From Oscheius sp. JU75 (taxonomy: Eukaryota > Nematoda > Chromadorea > Rhabditida > Rhabditidae): a DNA stretch of 64,000 nt. The position numbers and the translations under genes were made by a program. How positions within the stretch are numbered: position 1 is the first letter of the stretch; each line of letters begins with the position of its first letter. The notes under the pieces were generated by a model. That model had not been told where the DNA came from. It did not search any database and saw only the letters and a list, made by a program, of their open reading frames with translations. This document shows, in pieces, positions 32,696 to 44,200 of this stretch. The DNA is taken from the NCBI GenBank assembly GCA_037178855.1, contig JASJZC010000007.1, positions 4,402,001 through 4,466,000 of the forward strand, written 5' to 3'.

Positions 32696-34484
32696 GATGA
32701 GTATTGCAATGCTCAAGGTGCAAACAAATCTGGAAAAAGGTAAGTGAGTAAAGTAACTGGACAACGCAGGGGTCCCAACGGGTCAAGCGATAAGATGGCT
32801 TTTCATCGGGGTTTTGCGCACTTGGGCGGAGTCGCCGACCGGACGATTGAAAACTGCGTCCACAAACTCAAAAATCTGCACAAAGAGCTCCATGTCGAGG
32901 AGCACCTTGTTTAGAATAGCAAACAATCGTCCGGCCAGAACGTTCTTTGCTTCAAAAGGTCAAGTCAGCATCTTGCTTTACACAAAACTGGTAGCACTAT
33001 GAACTCTAACAATCAGCAGGATGACTGAAGCTAGCATCCATTACACCCGACAAGCTGAATCACCTTCCCGCTGAACTGCCGGACAAAGTATCCGGTTCAA
33101 ACCTATATGTTCGCACGCTGAGAAAACAAAAAACAGGATCAATAAATAACAATAGATATCCCATACAAAAGCTGAAAAAGCACTATTATAACGTGTATAA
33201 AAAGCATCGTAATGCCACCGACTGAATGAATATTAGACAAGATGGACCAAAGAGATAAAAATCTCACTGCTTGAAACCAGTTTCATCTTCATAGATGTTG
33301 CCGGCTATGCGCCTCAGACTTTCCTTGGCGGAGGACGTGTTGCTGCTTTTCCCGGAGGACGGATCACAAAATACGGGCGACTCACTCACGAATACCTTCA
33401 CCTAAAAACTTTAATTAACACTCATTTTCTCGTTAGTTAAGCCCGATAAACATAATTGTCATACCGTTCCGGGTGTCATGTGGGTGTTGTCATGAGCCTT
33501 TTGGTCTGCTGACCTTGGCAAGCAATTTTCAAGCTGAAAATACCAGCGTGAAAACTCACAGGAAGTTAAGCAGAAAGATATATTAGCGTTGCTATTAGAT
33601 TGTACGAAAAAGCAAAAAGTCTATCCATTTCGTTCGCCATATAGCGACAATAAAAAAGCGTTTCGCGGCCGAAGGGAGAATATCTGTTGGCATCGAGACT
33701 GTGACTAATCTCTTGATTCGCTCAACGAAAGGTTGCGGTCTAAGTACAAGATAGAAAAATGTAATTAGACGGTTCACATGGTCAAAGTGTGATCTGGACG
33801 ACGCCGTCCAATTGGACTGCTGCCAGAACGGGTTTCGATCTGCGCGACTTCGTATTGTCAAAAAACGAAATCCGCAGTTTGACATACACTCTTTACGGAA
33901 GCCTCGACTATTCGTCGTATTACACCTTTTTTTCTACCGATGCTAAATTAGGATTCTTGCAGTTGGGCTTTTGCTTTCGGAACTATCGAAACTAATAAAC
34001 TTATTACCAAAACTACAAGCAAATGTACCTGCGTGTAGACGGCCTTTTGTAAACGATATACCTCGGTAGAAATTTTGGCAACTCTCAAAAACACAAGCTT
34101 ATCCGGTAAAAAAAATTCTGATAAATATGATATTGAAGGACGGTCAGCGTTCGACAGACGAGAAGAAATGAATGATGATCACCCGCTACTTACTCATTTT
34201 GGACAATAAATTTCTCTTCCTGTCAATTTTAATCTGAGCCATTATTAGACTTTTATTTGTATGAGGATCATTAATACACATGTGAACAGGTTGAGCAACA
34301 AAATAATAATGCGGAATATAAGCCAACGACTAAAGAATTAAAAAAAAGAGGGCAAGTGTCGCATCGAAACCGCTTGTACAAACGTAATTACATTTTCATG
34401 GATAGCTTTCTCCCGTTTCGTCATTGTGATTGGTGTTAAAATGAAGTTGGATGACACCTAGGACAAGGGTTTCTTTACATAAAA
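32696..34484. other. Intergenic region upstream of gamma-glutamyltransferase
   Basis: About 1.8 kb. It should contain the GGT promoter and the 3' UTR of the EGF-repeat membrane protein gene. No gene with domains or clean splicing was recognised; the 96-codon minus frame at 33595-33885 looks like chance. Confidence 0.45.
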
Positions 34485-36231
34485 TTACAAGCTTCGTCGC
34501 GTCGAAACTTTTCTATCGATTGTTGATCGCTGTGCATCGTGAACGACTGTTGCTTGTTGAGATGTCGGCATAGTACCCGTTGCTGTTTCATTGCTGCTGG
34601 ACGGAACGTTATTTGTTTCAGGAGCAGCCCACGTTCTAGAAAGAGACTCTTTGTTGCTCCCTTTATTGTCCAAACCTCAAGGGCTGATCTTTAGTGGCAT
34701 CTTCATATGTAGGCAAAGGAGGAAGAATCTCATTCCTTTGTCTGCCACGTCCCTCTCGGACCGCATATGGAGGAGGTCCTTCCACACCCATAGCTAAAAA
34801 TGGCGCTATTCGGGCTTCATGAGCTTGTGCTGGAGGTAATCCGTAAATGGCGCTAGCCCTGGACATCTCATCGCGCCTCGTTGATGCAAATCGAGATTGG
34901 ACCTGAGTGATGAGGACATAATAGAGAACGTAAGAGGGCCACTCTACCTGCATCCGATGTTTCATCAGCAAGTACATTGAAACAACGAGGACGACTATCA
35001 TGACTAAACTGAAGACAGTTCCGGAGATGTCTCGACTGAACACTTCACTGTTCTAAATATTTCTTTTATTTGCTATGGAGACAGGTAACCTCTCCAAATC
35101 GCTGGAATCTGGATCCAGTGTGAGAACTTCTGTTTTGGTCCACCTCACAATGATACCCTAAATATGGTGCTGGACACGAGCATCTTCCATTCAGCTCAGC
35201 TCCTAGTATTCTAATGATAAGTATCAGAATTCAGTATTACCTCCATTCAGACAGACCATTTCGTTGCATTGTTCGCCTTGATAAAAGGGAGTACAGCTGC
35301 AATATGCTCGTCCATCAACACCTAAATTGTTCAAAATAGAGAAAAACCAAGCGAAAGCGAACTTTTCAGTATTTGTCCTTGGTCGCAGTTCTTTTCACAG
35401 AGTTCTCCGAAAAAGGGATCGTTGCAAGCGCACTGTCCGCCCATTGACAATGAACGGTAGCCATTGTTCCGACACGGGGGAAGCTGTCTACAGGTCTTAT
35501 CTAAAGCTATTGGAGACACTAAAAATAAATTTTAGCTCTTTTTAAAAGTATTCGAAACCTGGACATTTGCACTTGACCCCTCCGTGACCACCCGCGGAGA
35601 AACTGAAATTGACCAATGCTGATCCAGACAGCAAGAATGAGCCCTTAAGAATTGTAAAAATATAATGCCTGCGTCTACCTCAAATACTCGACAATGGTCA
35701 TCTTGTCCAAGAGGTGCATTCTCGTCAACAGCATAGTCTGATACTGTTTGTGTCCAGTTGCTTATCCACTGAAACGTCGTAATAGATTAGTGCGATCAGA
35801 GATCGAGAGAACGGGTTCGAGAGTATCTACATCATTCTGTTTTTACCTTTGGATTGTAGGCTTCTGGACTCCCACCGCGACAACATGTGATTTTAAACTG
35901 TCGAGGCAGCCACAATGGACCGAGAAAGTCAATTCCATGTCTCGGCAAAACGGGACCTGCAACTTTTTCGAGATTGATTGTGATTGTATTGTCTAGTCCG
36001 ATGTGCCAATGTCACTAGTGCGTATCTAGTTGTGACCGGTCGTTACGCAATGTGCTTCCTATCACCCAGCGACCGGTTTCAACAGATGGCAAAATTCAAG
36101 AGCCGTACTGACGCATTTGAATGACACACATTTCACGAATTGCTTAGATACTTTTCTTGAAAAATACCTGTATTAACTGGAGTTTGCTGTGAAAGACAGA
36201 GTATCGGCAATGCAAATAAAAATCCTAACAT
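34485..36231 (-). CDS. EGF-repeat single-pass membrane protein with cytoplasmic PY motifs
   Basis: Ten minus-strand exons: 36168-36231, 35847-35992, 35679-35768, 35559-35643, 35363-35518, 35241-35321, 35090-35202, 34948-35052, 34676-34902, 34485-34635. The start ATG at 36231 gives a signal peptide (MLGFLFALPILCLSQQ). A roughly 110-residue N-terminal domain with few cysteines follows (ITINLEKVAGPVLPRHG..., DDHCRVFE, KCKCP). EGF-like modules come next: CRQLPPCRNNGYR...CACNDPFFGELC, then YCSCTPFYQGEQC, then CLNGG...CSCPAPYLGYHC. One membrane helix (TVFSLVMIVVLVVSMYLLM) precedes a cytoplasmic tail of about 125 residues with EGPPPYAV and LPTYEDATK, PY-type motifs that bind WW domains of NEDD4-family ligases. 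I cannot name an orthologue. Structure is strongly supported by phase-consistent micro-introns; function is unknown, likely adhesion or signalling. Confidence 0.8.
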
Positions 36232-39200
36232 ACTCTTCCAAAGGCTTCATAGGATCATACAGCTGAAAAGCAGACTTTGATAATAGTGAACAATGAGGAT
36301 AGGCTCAAAATAGCGGATGTAGTTGGCAGACGTGAGTTTCGTTGTGGGCGGAGTTGAGAATATATTCATGGAAAACCACATTGGCTGTCGATCAACCAAA
36401 ATACTCCATTAATGGGAATTTTTGTAGAAGTTATCGGATCAAAATAAATTTTTGTACATTCTTCCATAAAAGTAATTGGAAAAAGTGAGTAAGAAACATC
36501 TTTTGAGAATAGCGTCTAATGAAGGACAAGTCCTATTGAATCATTTTTGAAAGCAGTATTGAGAAAAACTATTTCTATACCAGGATCGGACAAAGCTGCT
36601 AACATGCTACTGCTTGCTACTACCGCGGACGACATAACTAGACAATGAGATGGAAGATCTCGTGTTATTCCGCCAATGAAAGTGGAACCCCGGACAGTGA
36701 TGCGATACATCGCATAAGAAGAACTGAGACCACATGAGTCAAGATTTGTTCGTTGAGCCGAAAGGGTGGCCAAGAACGGAACGACAAAACCGATTTTGTG
36801 TGACAGTAGGGATAAGAGATACCAAAGAAAAAGTAGCTGAAACCGAGTACGAGATACAGGGTTGCCCCGAGAGCGAGAAGGACCGGTGGCCAGGATCATG
36901 GTGGATATTTCCCTCTCGCTTGCGCAAACACACAACAGTGACCGGTGTGGCGGCTGAAAAAAGACATGCCACATCCGATTGAACCCAAAAGGGAAAGCGA
37001 GAGCATGAATGGGTTCACAATAAGACGAGCCACAGGAGTCCCGGAAAAGAAACAAGAACAACGAGTGACCGTGGCAGAAAAGCAGGAAACGGAGTCGCCG
37101 CAAGAAGCAGACAGCAAATACAATGGGCGGTGAGAAGTGCTTGAACAATTTATCCTGATTCTTTTTGATGAACCATGTTCACACTCGGCAGCCTTGCTCA
37201 ATCAGCTAATGGGACCAAGCGGTCATAATTGGCTAGCGGAATGGCAGCGTGCGCGGTGGTGGAAGAAAAATGTCTTCAATTGCTTGCTTTCAAGAGTGCA
37301 GTCTGATGGTCTACGAAACGAATTAGAGTTTTTCCTTGCAGAGAGTGAAATGATTATCGCACCATACGATCCTGTCGGAGTGCGAACGTTGAGCTAGCAG
37401 AAAAACAATTTTGTTTTCGTCTTTCATAGATTACTGTGGAACTGAAATACCAAAAGTAGAGACTCGAGAAAATATTGTGGTTCTGATGTCTATGCTGGCA
37501 AGACACAATTAGAGACAAAAAGGAGAAAGAAATAAAGTGCCGAAATGAGAGATTTAATCAGTTTGTGGGAAAACAAAGAAAATGGCTGGCACTGAAATTG
37601 AAGGCAAAGCAGGCGCAGCCTGAGGTAGGTGAATCTACAGCAAAAAACGGCCGTACTATGTTTTGTGATGCCAGACGAGATCTGGAGGTCACGGACCCGG
37701 CGGTGTGTCAAAAGCAACCGATTTGCCCTCGGGCAGAACCGGTCTCCACCGAGAGCAGTTCGACCCCCTTTAAAAACTTTATGATCTGGCCAATTGGAAC
37801 TGTCTTCTAGTCGAGAATGAGTCAAAAAGAAGCTCATGGAAAAGTGATAGAGAGGTGAAGGAAGACTCGGGAAGAAAATAGTCATCGAAAACTGCCTTTC
37901 AAGTTTAAAAAATAGTTCTTTGAACAAGTCTTTGTTTTTCAAAAATTTCATGGAAGACAATAGGAAGATAGAGAAAGTGTAAAATAGGTGGTTGCGGTGA
38001 TGGCGCAGCTGATTTGACGGCGATGGCGGCCGGTTCGGCTGCCAAACGAAGCGAAAAGCACACTGCTTTCTGTGCTTCCTTCAACTGTAGAAAGATTGTT
38101 ATCTACTTTTACACTTCGTTGCATTCCGACGGAAGCAATGAGATGCCGGGGGGCATAGACTACCATAAAGGGCAGAAGGCGGCATTTTCGAAAGGGATAT
38201 TTATCGAGCCTTTTTGGGAGAGGCGGGTATTACAGTAAAAGAATGTCGTCATCTACAACAATGTGCGTTTGATTTGTACCTACACACATGATCTCTTGTT
38301 CTTGTAACAAAATAATAGTCACCATGAGATCATATGTAAAAGCCAAGACGTTGACCATTTGGCAGAAAGGATAAGAAGCTTCACCTTCAGGAAAAAGAAT
38401 ACAGTTGAATGGTTAGCAGTTCCTTGACCCCTGCGAGAAAGTTGCCCCTTCATTTGCATCTATTGGACAACGAGTTCCTCAAACACGTTTTCTTCCGTGA
38501 GATTCAAAGTGAGAGCCGGTGGATTTATGCACGGATCCGTTTGCTTAGGTGATTCGATGATCCGCGAAATGTCAAGCGTGGTCAAGGAATAGGACGTAGT
38601 TTTTTGAACTCAACCTTTTCCAAAAGAGAGAGAGAACATGATGAGGGAATTTGGCGACCAATGAGAACATCTCCGGCTGGGTGCAACCGAACGCGACGAC
38701 ATAATCCGATTCACAAAAGGGCTGGTCAGTTATGCATTTTACAAAGCAGCTGCGTCCAATTCCTCATGTAAAATACTGGAAGAGATAAAATCGGAACAGC
38801 TAATATACTTCGCACTAGTGAATGTAAGAGCCGTCCGCAAGAATTCAAGGGTATCTTGAACACCCAAGGGAAAGCGATATTCAATGCTGATTAGGCTGCA
38901 CGGCGTTCACATTTGAAGAATCGCTGTAATCAAGCGGGATCCATTCTTACTCTAACCAAATTAGGGAAGAATGCGGAATTTTGTTACAAAGACTAGTGTG
39001 AAAATGTTCGAGGAATGTCTAGAGAGATAGGGAGAGCGTTGCTGATTGTTTGTAAACAGAAATCACTTCGAGAGAAGAAAGCGGACCAATGTGATGGCGT
39101 ATCCTGGCGTGAAATCCCGGGAGAAACTAGCTGCTTCACTGAGCAGCCGTGTGTTGGCAAAAAGAAAGAAAAAAAGCAGTTGTAGAGTGTAAGGACTGGA

Positions 39201-39994
39201 AACAATGAATACGCTTGACATTCACACGCAAAGGACAAACAGCCGTCAGCACAAGACGACAAGAAAACATTGGCGGCTGCCGGATCCACAGAAAACGGAA
39301 AGATTTCCTGTCTCTTGCAAATCCATGCTCTTTGTTTTTTGGTTGCGAACAAAATAGTAGTATATATTTATCGAACCAGTAAAGCAATATTGTTACTGGG
39401 AGTGGTACCCCAAAGAAGCGGCTTAGCAATGACACGACAATGCAATAATCTCGTGAAGACATATTGCTTTCCCAGATAGCAATACCGATTTGCCGTGAAT
39501 GTCAAAATCCTATTTCAGATCTTTCGGCAAGAGTACCACTATGCCCCGGGGCAAATGCTATCTTCGGCTACTCTTCCCCCATAATTCATAAGGCCGGGAT
39601 CAATTATGCCGCTCCGGTGCTCCAACTGAAAGTGAGTCGACTTGACGGAGCTCACTGTTCATGTATTTTTCCAAGAGATTGTTGCCATGTTGTAGAACTA
39701 GTGTTACGGTTCTGCTTACTCTAATAGGCTGGCAAAACACTCGAAGTCTTTATAAAAGTGGACAACTGGTGGTAATTGCTAAAGAAGTAGCCTTTCCCAG
39801 ACACGCTAAAAAGTATCACGATTACCTTCTTTTACGTCCATGCTATTCTAGGAGATCTATTATCTTCATGCTGCTCACAATTACAGTCACATAAAAGTTT
39901 TTGCGAATGACAAATGTGTTCGATAGTCGTAAGAAAGCTTTCCCTTCGTGATTCTCGCCCAAAATGGCCAACATCTTAGAGGATTCTTTCAGAT
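36232..39994. other. Large head-to-head intergenic region, strand-asymmetric
   Basis: A 3.8-kb gap between the EGF-repeat membrane protein (minus) and the ground-like gene (plus). Much of it, from about 36.7 to 39.3 kb, is purine-rich on the plus strand, which leaves long stop-free minus frames (36516-37148, 210 codons; 37490-37960, 156 codons). These lack domain signatures and splice context. It probably holds both promoters. Confidence 0.5.
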
Positions 39995-41070
39995 ATGAGG
40001 ACAATATTCGTGATCCTATTGAAACACTTGGCTGCTGTAACTGCTTTTAGTTATGTCGTTGCTCCACAGCCCCAAGCACCTACTCCGCATCCACAAACCG
40101 TAAGTATGAGTACAACAAAAAATCTGTCTTCTTTTCTAGGATTTAAATAGGTTGCCTACACTAATTGAGCTACCACAGCTCGGAGAAGGATCTCAGCGAG
40201 AAGTAAGTTTAACGAATTCGAAATGCGAAAAATGATTTAGGATCTCGTACCTGTGAGGCCCAGAGAGACCTTTGAGCCTTGTTCTCCGTGTCCGGCACCA
40301 GCTACTCCTACAATTTGTCCAGCTATAAAGTGCCCAGAACTTATCTGCGATGTAGGTAAATCTGGTTCTAAGCTAGGGTTTAAGGTTGTAAAACCTGATA
40401 TGGGACCTAAGCAAGATGTGAACCTGGCTGAAGAAGAGGTAAAACGTGAGTGATAAGACTTTTCCTTATTATATCAACTTCAAAGTGCGTGCAAGATTTG
40501 CAAGGAGGAATAAGCGAGATGTCCCTTCAATCGTCGATGTGAATAAGAAATGCAACAGCAATCACTTGAAACTGATAATGACAGAGGTTTGTGAGGGAAT
40601 ATTTTCAAGAATGAAGGATTCAGAGCATGTCGAGCAACATTGTCGTCTCGAAGGTGACAATAGCAGAGAGGGCGAGTAACGAAATTGGAGGTAATTACTG
40701 TTGCTTATCCATTCAAGCCGAAACATGCAGGACACTTCGATGTAATATGCACTACGGGTGTGTTCTCTTATTACGTCGCTGCTGAACAGTTTTGTGAAAT
40801 TTCCAATGATGACATCACTTGTTTCGCCTACAGGTCCCGATTTTTATGAAACACTCCTCTCACACGTTTCATTTTAGGCGCGATGACAGCAGCCAGAGAG
40901 GATTAACATTAAAGAGTACGGATTATCAGCAAAAAGAAGATGAGGCGCTCTTTGGCCGGACGTGGACAAATTCCAAAATGCAAATACCTCTCTTTTTGAG
41001 GTCGACGGACGGCTTGTTTAAAAACTTTGACCAAACAGATTTCGACTCGGGAAGAGTGGTCGTAATCTAA
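39995..41070 (+). CDS. Ground-like domain protein (hedgehog-related, GRL family)
   Basis: Six exons: 39995-40099, 40140-40202, 40241-40445, 40486-40653, 40731-40833, 40878-41070. The ATG at 39995 opens a signal peptide (MRTIFVILLKHLAAVTAFS). A Pro-rich linker follows (VAPQPQAPTPHPQT), then a short Cys-Pro stretch (CSPCPAPATPTICPAIKCPE), then a basic KRD site and the ground-like domain. The domain starts KKCNSNHLKLIMTEVCEGIF and ends HFDVICTTGVFSYYVAAEQFC and DDITCFAY. The domain is restricted to nematodes, where such proteins are secreted by epidermis or glia and associate with cuticle and apical matrix. The last exon is uncertain: reading through at 40833 gives a stop at 40849 (RSRFL*), whereas splicing over a 44-nt intron adds a 63-residue acidic/polar tail. 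Confidence 0.83.
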
Positions 41071-41254
41071 TATAATATGTGGAACATCTATTGCATTTCT
41101 TTATCCGTACAAATTTTTTAAACAGTATTCGGGAGGACCGTAAACTGAAAACCCAGACATAATATCACAACATTTGTGTAGTAACCACAGTATCTTGTTA
41201 AGCTCGTAGGGAATAGATATTGGGCACAACAGCGACCAGTTAAGTGAATCACAA

Positions 41255-44200
41255 TTAGAACCTACACTCCCTGTATTTGACGCCAGTCAATGGCAGTTGA
41301 GTCGGTCTTTCTGGCGTTGTAGGAGTTGGAGCATTTGGCGGACAGCCCTTCCAATATGTGTTGTTGTTAATCTTGAAGGTATTGACTAAACGTAAGGGAG
41401 CTAAGGGAAGAGGCGAGACCCTAATAGACTCTTGGTAGAGAGGGTCGGTTTCCGATGGAGGTGTTGGTAGTCGATTATTGAACTCGATGGACCCAGGTGT
41501 TCTGTCTGAACTACTCCAATGATCTTCTGTAGTTAATGGAGTTGGTAGGGCTGTCTCAATTGTGACCGGTGTTCCTAGCATTGGATTAAAGACGGGGTCT
41601 TCGAGCACTGGAGAAGAAACTTTCTCTAGACCGTATACCAGAGGGATAGGTTGACTGGTTGTTGCGATGTCCTAAGAAAAATTTCTAACAGAACTGATAA
41701 AGACTTACCTCCAGTAGGGAACTCAGCTTGGCATCTAGCTCGGAAAAACTTGGTCTGTCATCCGGATGGGGCTGCCAACATTCGAGCATGATGTCTTCAT
41801 AGATTTCATTAGGGCATCCTTTCGGCTTAGCCAAGCGTTTCCCTTGAGCCAAGATATCAAACAAGTATTCTGAAGGAACTGTCGGATATGGGACCTGTCC
41901 AATGGTGAAGATTTCCCAACAAACGACTCCTGAATTTGCAAAATCAATCTGGTCCAGTTTTTGTACTTACCAAACGACCAAACATCAGTTTTTGTCGAGA
42001 AAATTCCTTCTTCAATGGCCTCCGGCGGCATCCATTTGACAGGAATAGCTCGTTGTCGTGCTCGGGATATGTATTCGCTAAACAATTAGTATGCTTGTTT
42101 AATGGTGTGTGAATACCCAGAAAATAGCTCTGTGGCCAGGCCAAAGTCTCCAATTTTGACTCTTCTTCCTGGTCCAAGCTTCGTCAGTAGACAGTTCCTG
42201 GCAGCAAGATCTCTGTGGAGATGTTGATTTTTCTCCAGAATCATGCATCCTAAAGAAAGTCATTGCCATTACCCACAACGACAGTACCTTCAACAATGTC
42301 CTTTGCGAACTGAATGAGGTCCCTCATGAGGAGGTTGTTTGGATTATCCGTCATCTACACATCACTTTCTATATTATTTTCACATCGTTTCTTACGTCAT
42401 TCGGGCGGCTTGATCTCAAGAAGTTAAGCAGGTTTCCTCCCTTCATCAGCTCCATGACGATTTTGTACGGCTTGCAATCCAAAACAACGCCGACGAGCTC
42501 AATCGTAGCTTTTCCCACGTTGTTCGAAAGACTAAAGGTGGACGATTCATTATTTCTATTATTATATGACACGGGCACTACGACAACAAAATATGACATG
42601 CAAGCAATGTGACATATGCAAGGTACGATACATCACAACGGTGAACTATTTAACCTCATGAGAAGAGCCTCCGTGATAAAGTTGCGAGTAGCTGATTCCG
42701 TCTCGTTGCTCCATTCGTTGTTCAACACCTTCACTGCGACTTCTCTCGTTTGACCGTCAGGATCCATCAAGACTCCACGACTAACGTTTCCAAAGGCTCC
42801 TCGACCAATGCTTCTGAAATATTAACCTGTGAGTGTCAAAGGGCACCCTACTCCATTAGTGTCAAGTGGTTGTCATCAATCCTTTTTAATAGCATTAGCA
42901 GGTTTTTGCTTGGAAGATTCTTGATGAAGGGTTGATTCTCGAAGAGTCTTTCCAATTGTGCTGCCTGATTGACATCCAACAGTTCTACTGCATCTTCGTA
43001 CGTATCTGTGTTGCCCATTTGGAAGTGCTTTTTTCCCATTCCTGTTTTTCATATACTTTCAGTGTCAATGTTCTATACCTGTCAGACATCTGTAGTTGTA
43101 CCTGGATAAGAGAAGAACTAGTACTAGAACTACTAGCAGAAAGAGTGCTCCCATGATCCAATAACCTGTAACACTCGTTTTCTTCTGTTCTTTGAGTGCT
43201 GCTAAACCACAATACAACATCAATATCACATCTGTCTAGCTTACCAGCTTCCGTAACAAATGACACCGGTTCATCTTCGACATTTTTTAAGACACATGTA
43301 TCGTTGATCATAATCTTGCTTTGTCCGCATGTACAAGCCATCATTAACCGTTTGTCCATAACGAAATCACAAAAACTTGGCTGCGGGCATTCCAGGTTAC
43401 ATCGAACTGAATCAACCGTTTTTTAAACTTTTTTTCATACCCAGTGTCAGACTTCCATCTCCGTGATTAGTTCCATCCAGGTAGGTAACTTGAGCAGAGT
43501 TGAAAACCTCGTTGACGTAGTTGCTTCCAGCATTTCCTTGAGCAAAACGACCAAACTTGCCACCGAAGTAGCCTGCTCCCCCTCCACCTCCGGTTCCACA
43601 AGAAGTACCACCGCCTCCGTAACCACCCTGGGTTTCGAAAGGCACTTTTTTGTAACACATTCCCTGCTCGGTGATGTGTTTCGGAGTAGCTTCTGCACAG
43701 TCACTGTTGCACTCTTCGAAAATCTGCAAACCGCCAAAGATATTTACATTTTGCTTCATTACCTGATTTGACTTCAAGCTCATACCATTTCCATTTATAG
43801 AAATTGAGAATCTCTTTGGCCTGCAATATTGTTTTGAACAGATTTTGTGAACGGTTTACTTGAACTCGCTTGGAAACGCTCCACCGCCTCCTCCTACAAC
43901 CAGCCCCGGCGAACCGTTTGGAAGATATAGCGCTGAGAGGCCGCCACCACCTGCTCCAATGTACAAAGCCGGCTGAAAATTAAATGAGTTCGGTCAGAAA
44001 ATAACCAAACATCTATATCTCCTACAAATGAGGCATTATTACAGACGTAGTTGAAGACCTTTTCTTGCGCAATGGACTGAAAAGGTTGCAGTTCGTGATT
44101 AGAGTACCTTACCAGAGTGTCTGTAGGTTCACGACAGGGCGAAGCTCCTTTGTGACCGAGAATGAATTTCATGCGATCACCTTCTTCAAAGGAAAGGGTT

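Noticed and set aside
32819-32960. Minus-strand frame reading VLAGRLFAILNKVLLDMELF upstream of GGT
   Set aside because: It looks protein-like, but no start, acceptor or family match was found and it does not join GGT in phase.
33070-33110. tRNA-like B-box (ggttcaaac)
   Set aside because: No matching A-box, anticodon arm or acceptor stem could be folded upstream.
36516-37148. 210-codon minus-strand open frame upstream of the EGF-repeat membrane gene
   Set aside because: The minus strand here is pyrimidine-rich, which removes stop codons by chance. The translation is low-complexity (Phe, Leu, Ser), with no domain and no clean splice context.
37490-37960. 156-codon minus-strand open frame
   Set aside because: Same pyrimidine-bias artefact as its neighbour; no recognisable motifs and no conserved-looking start context.
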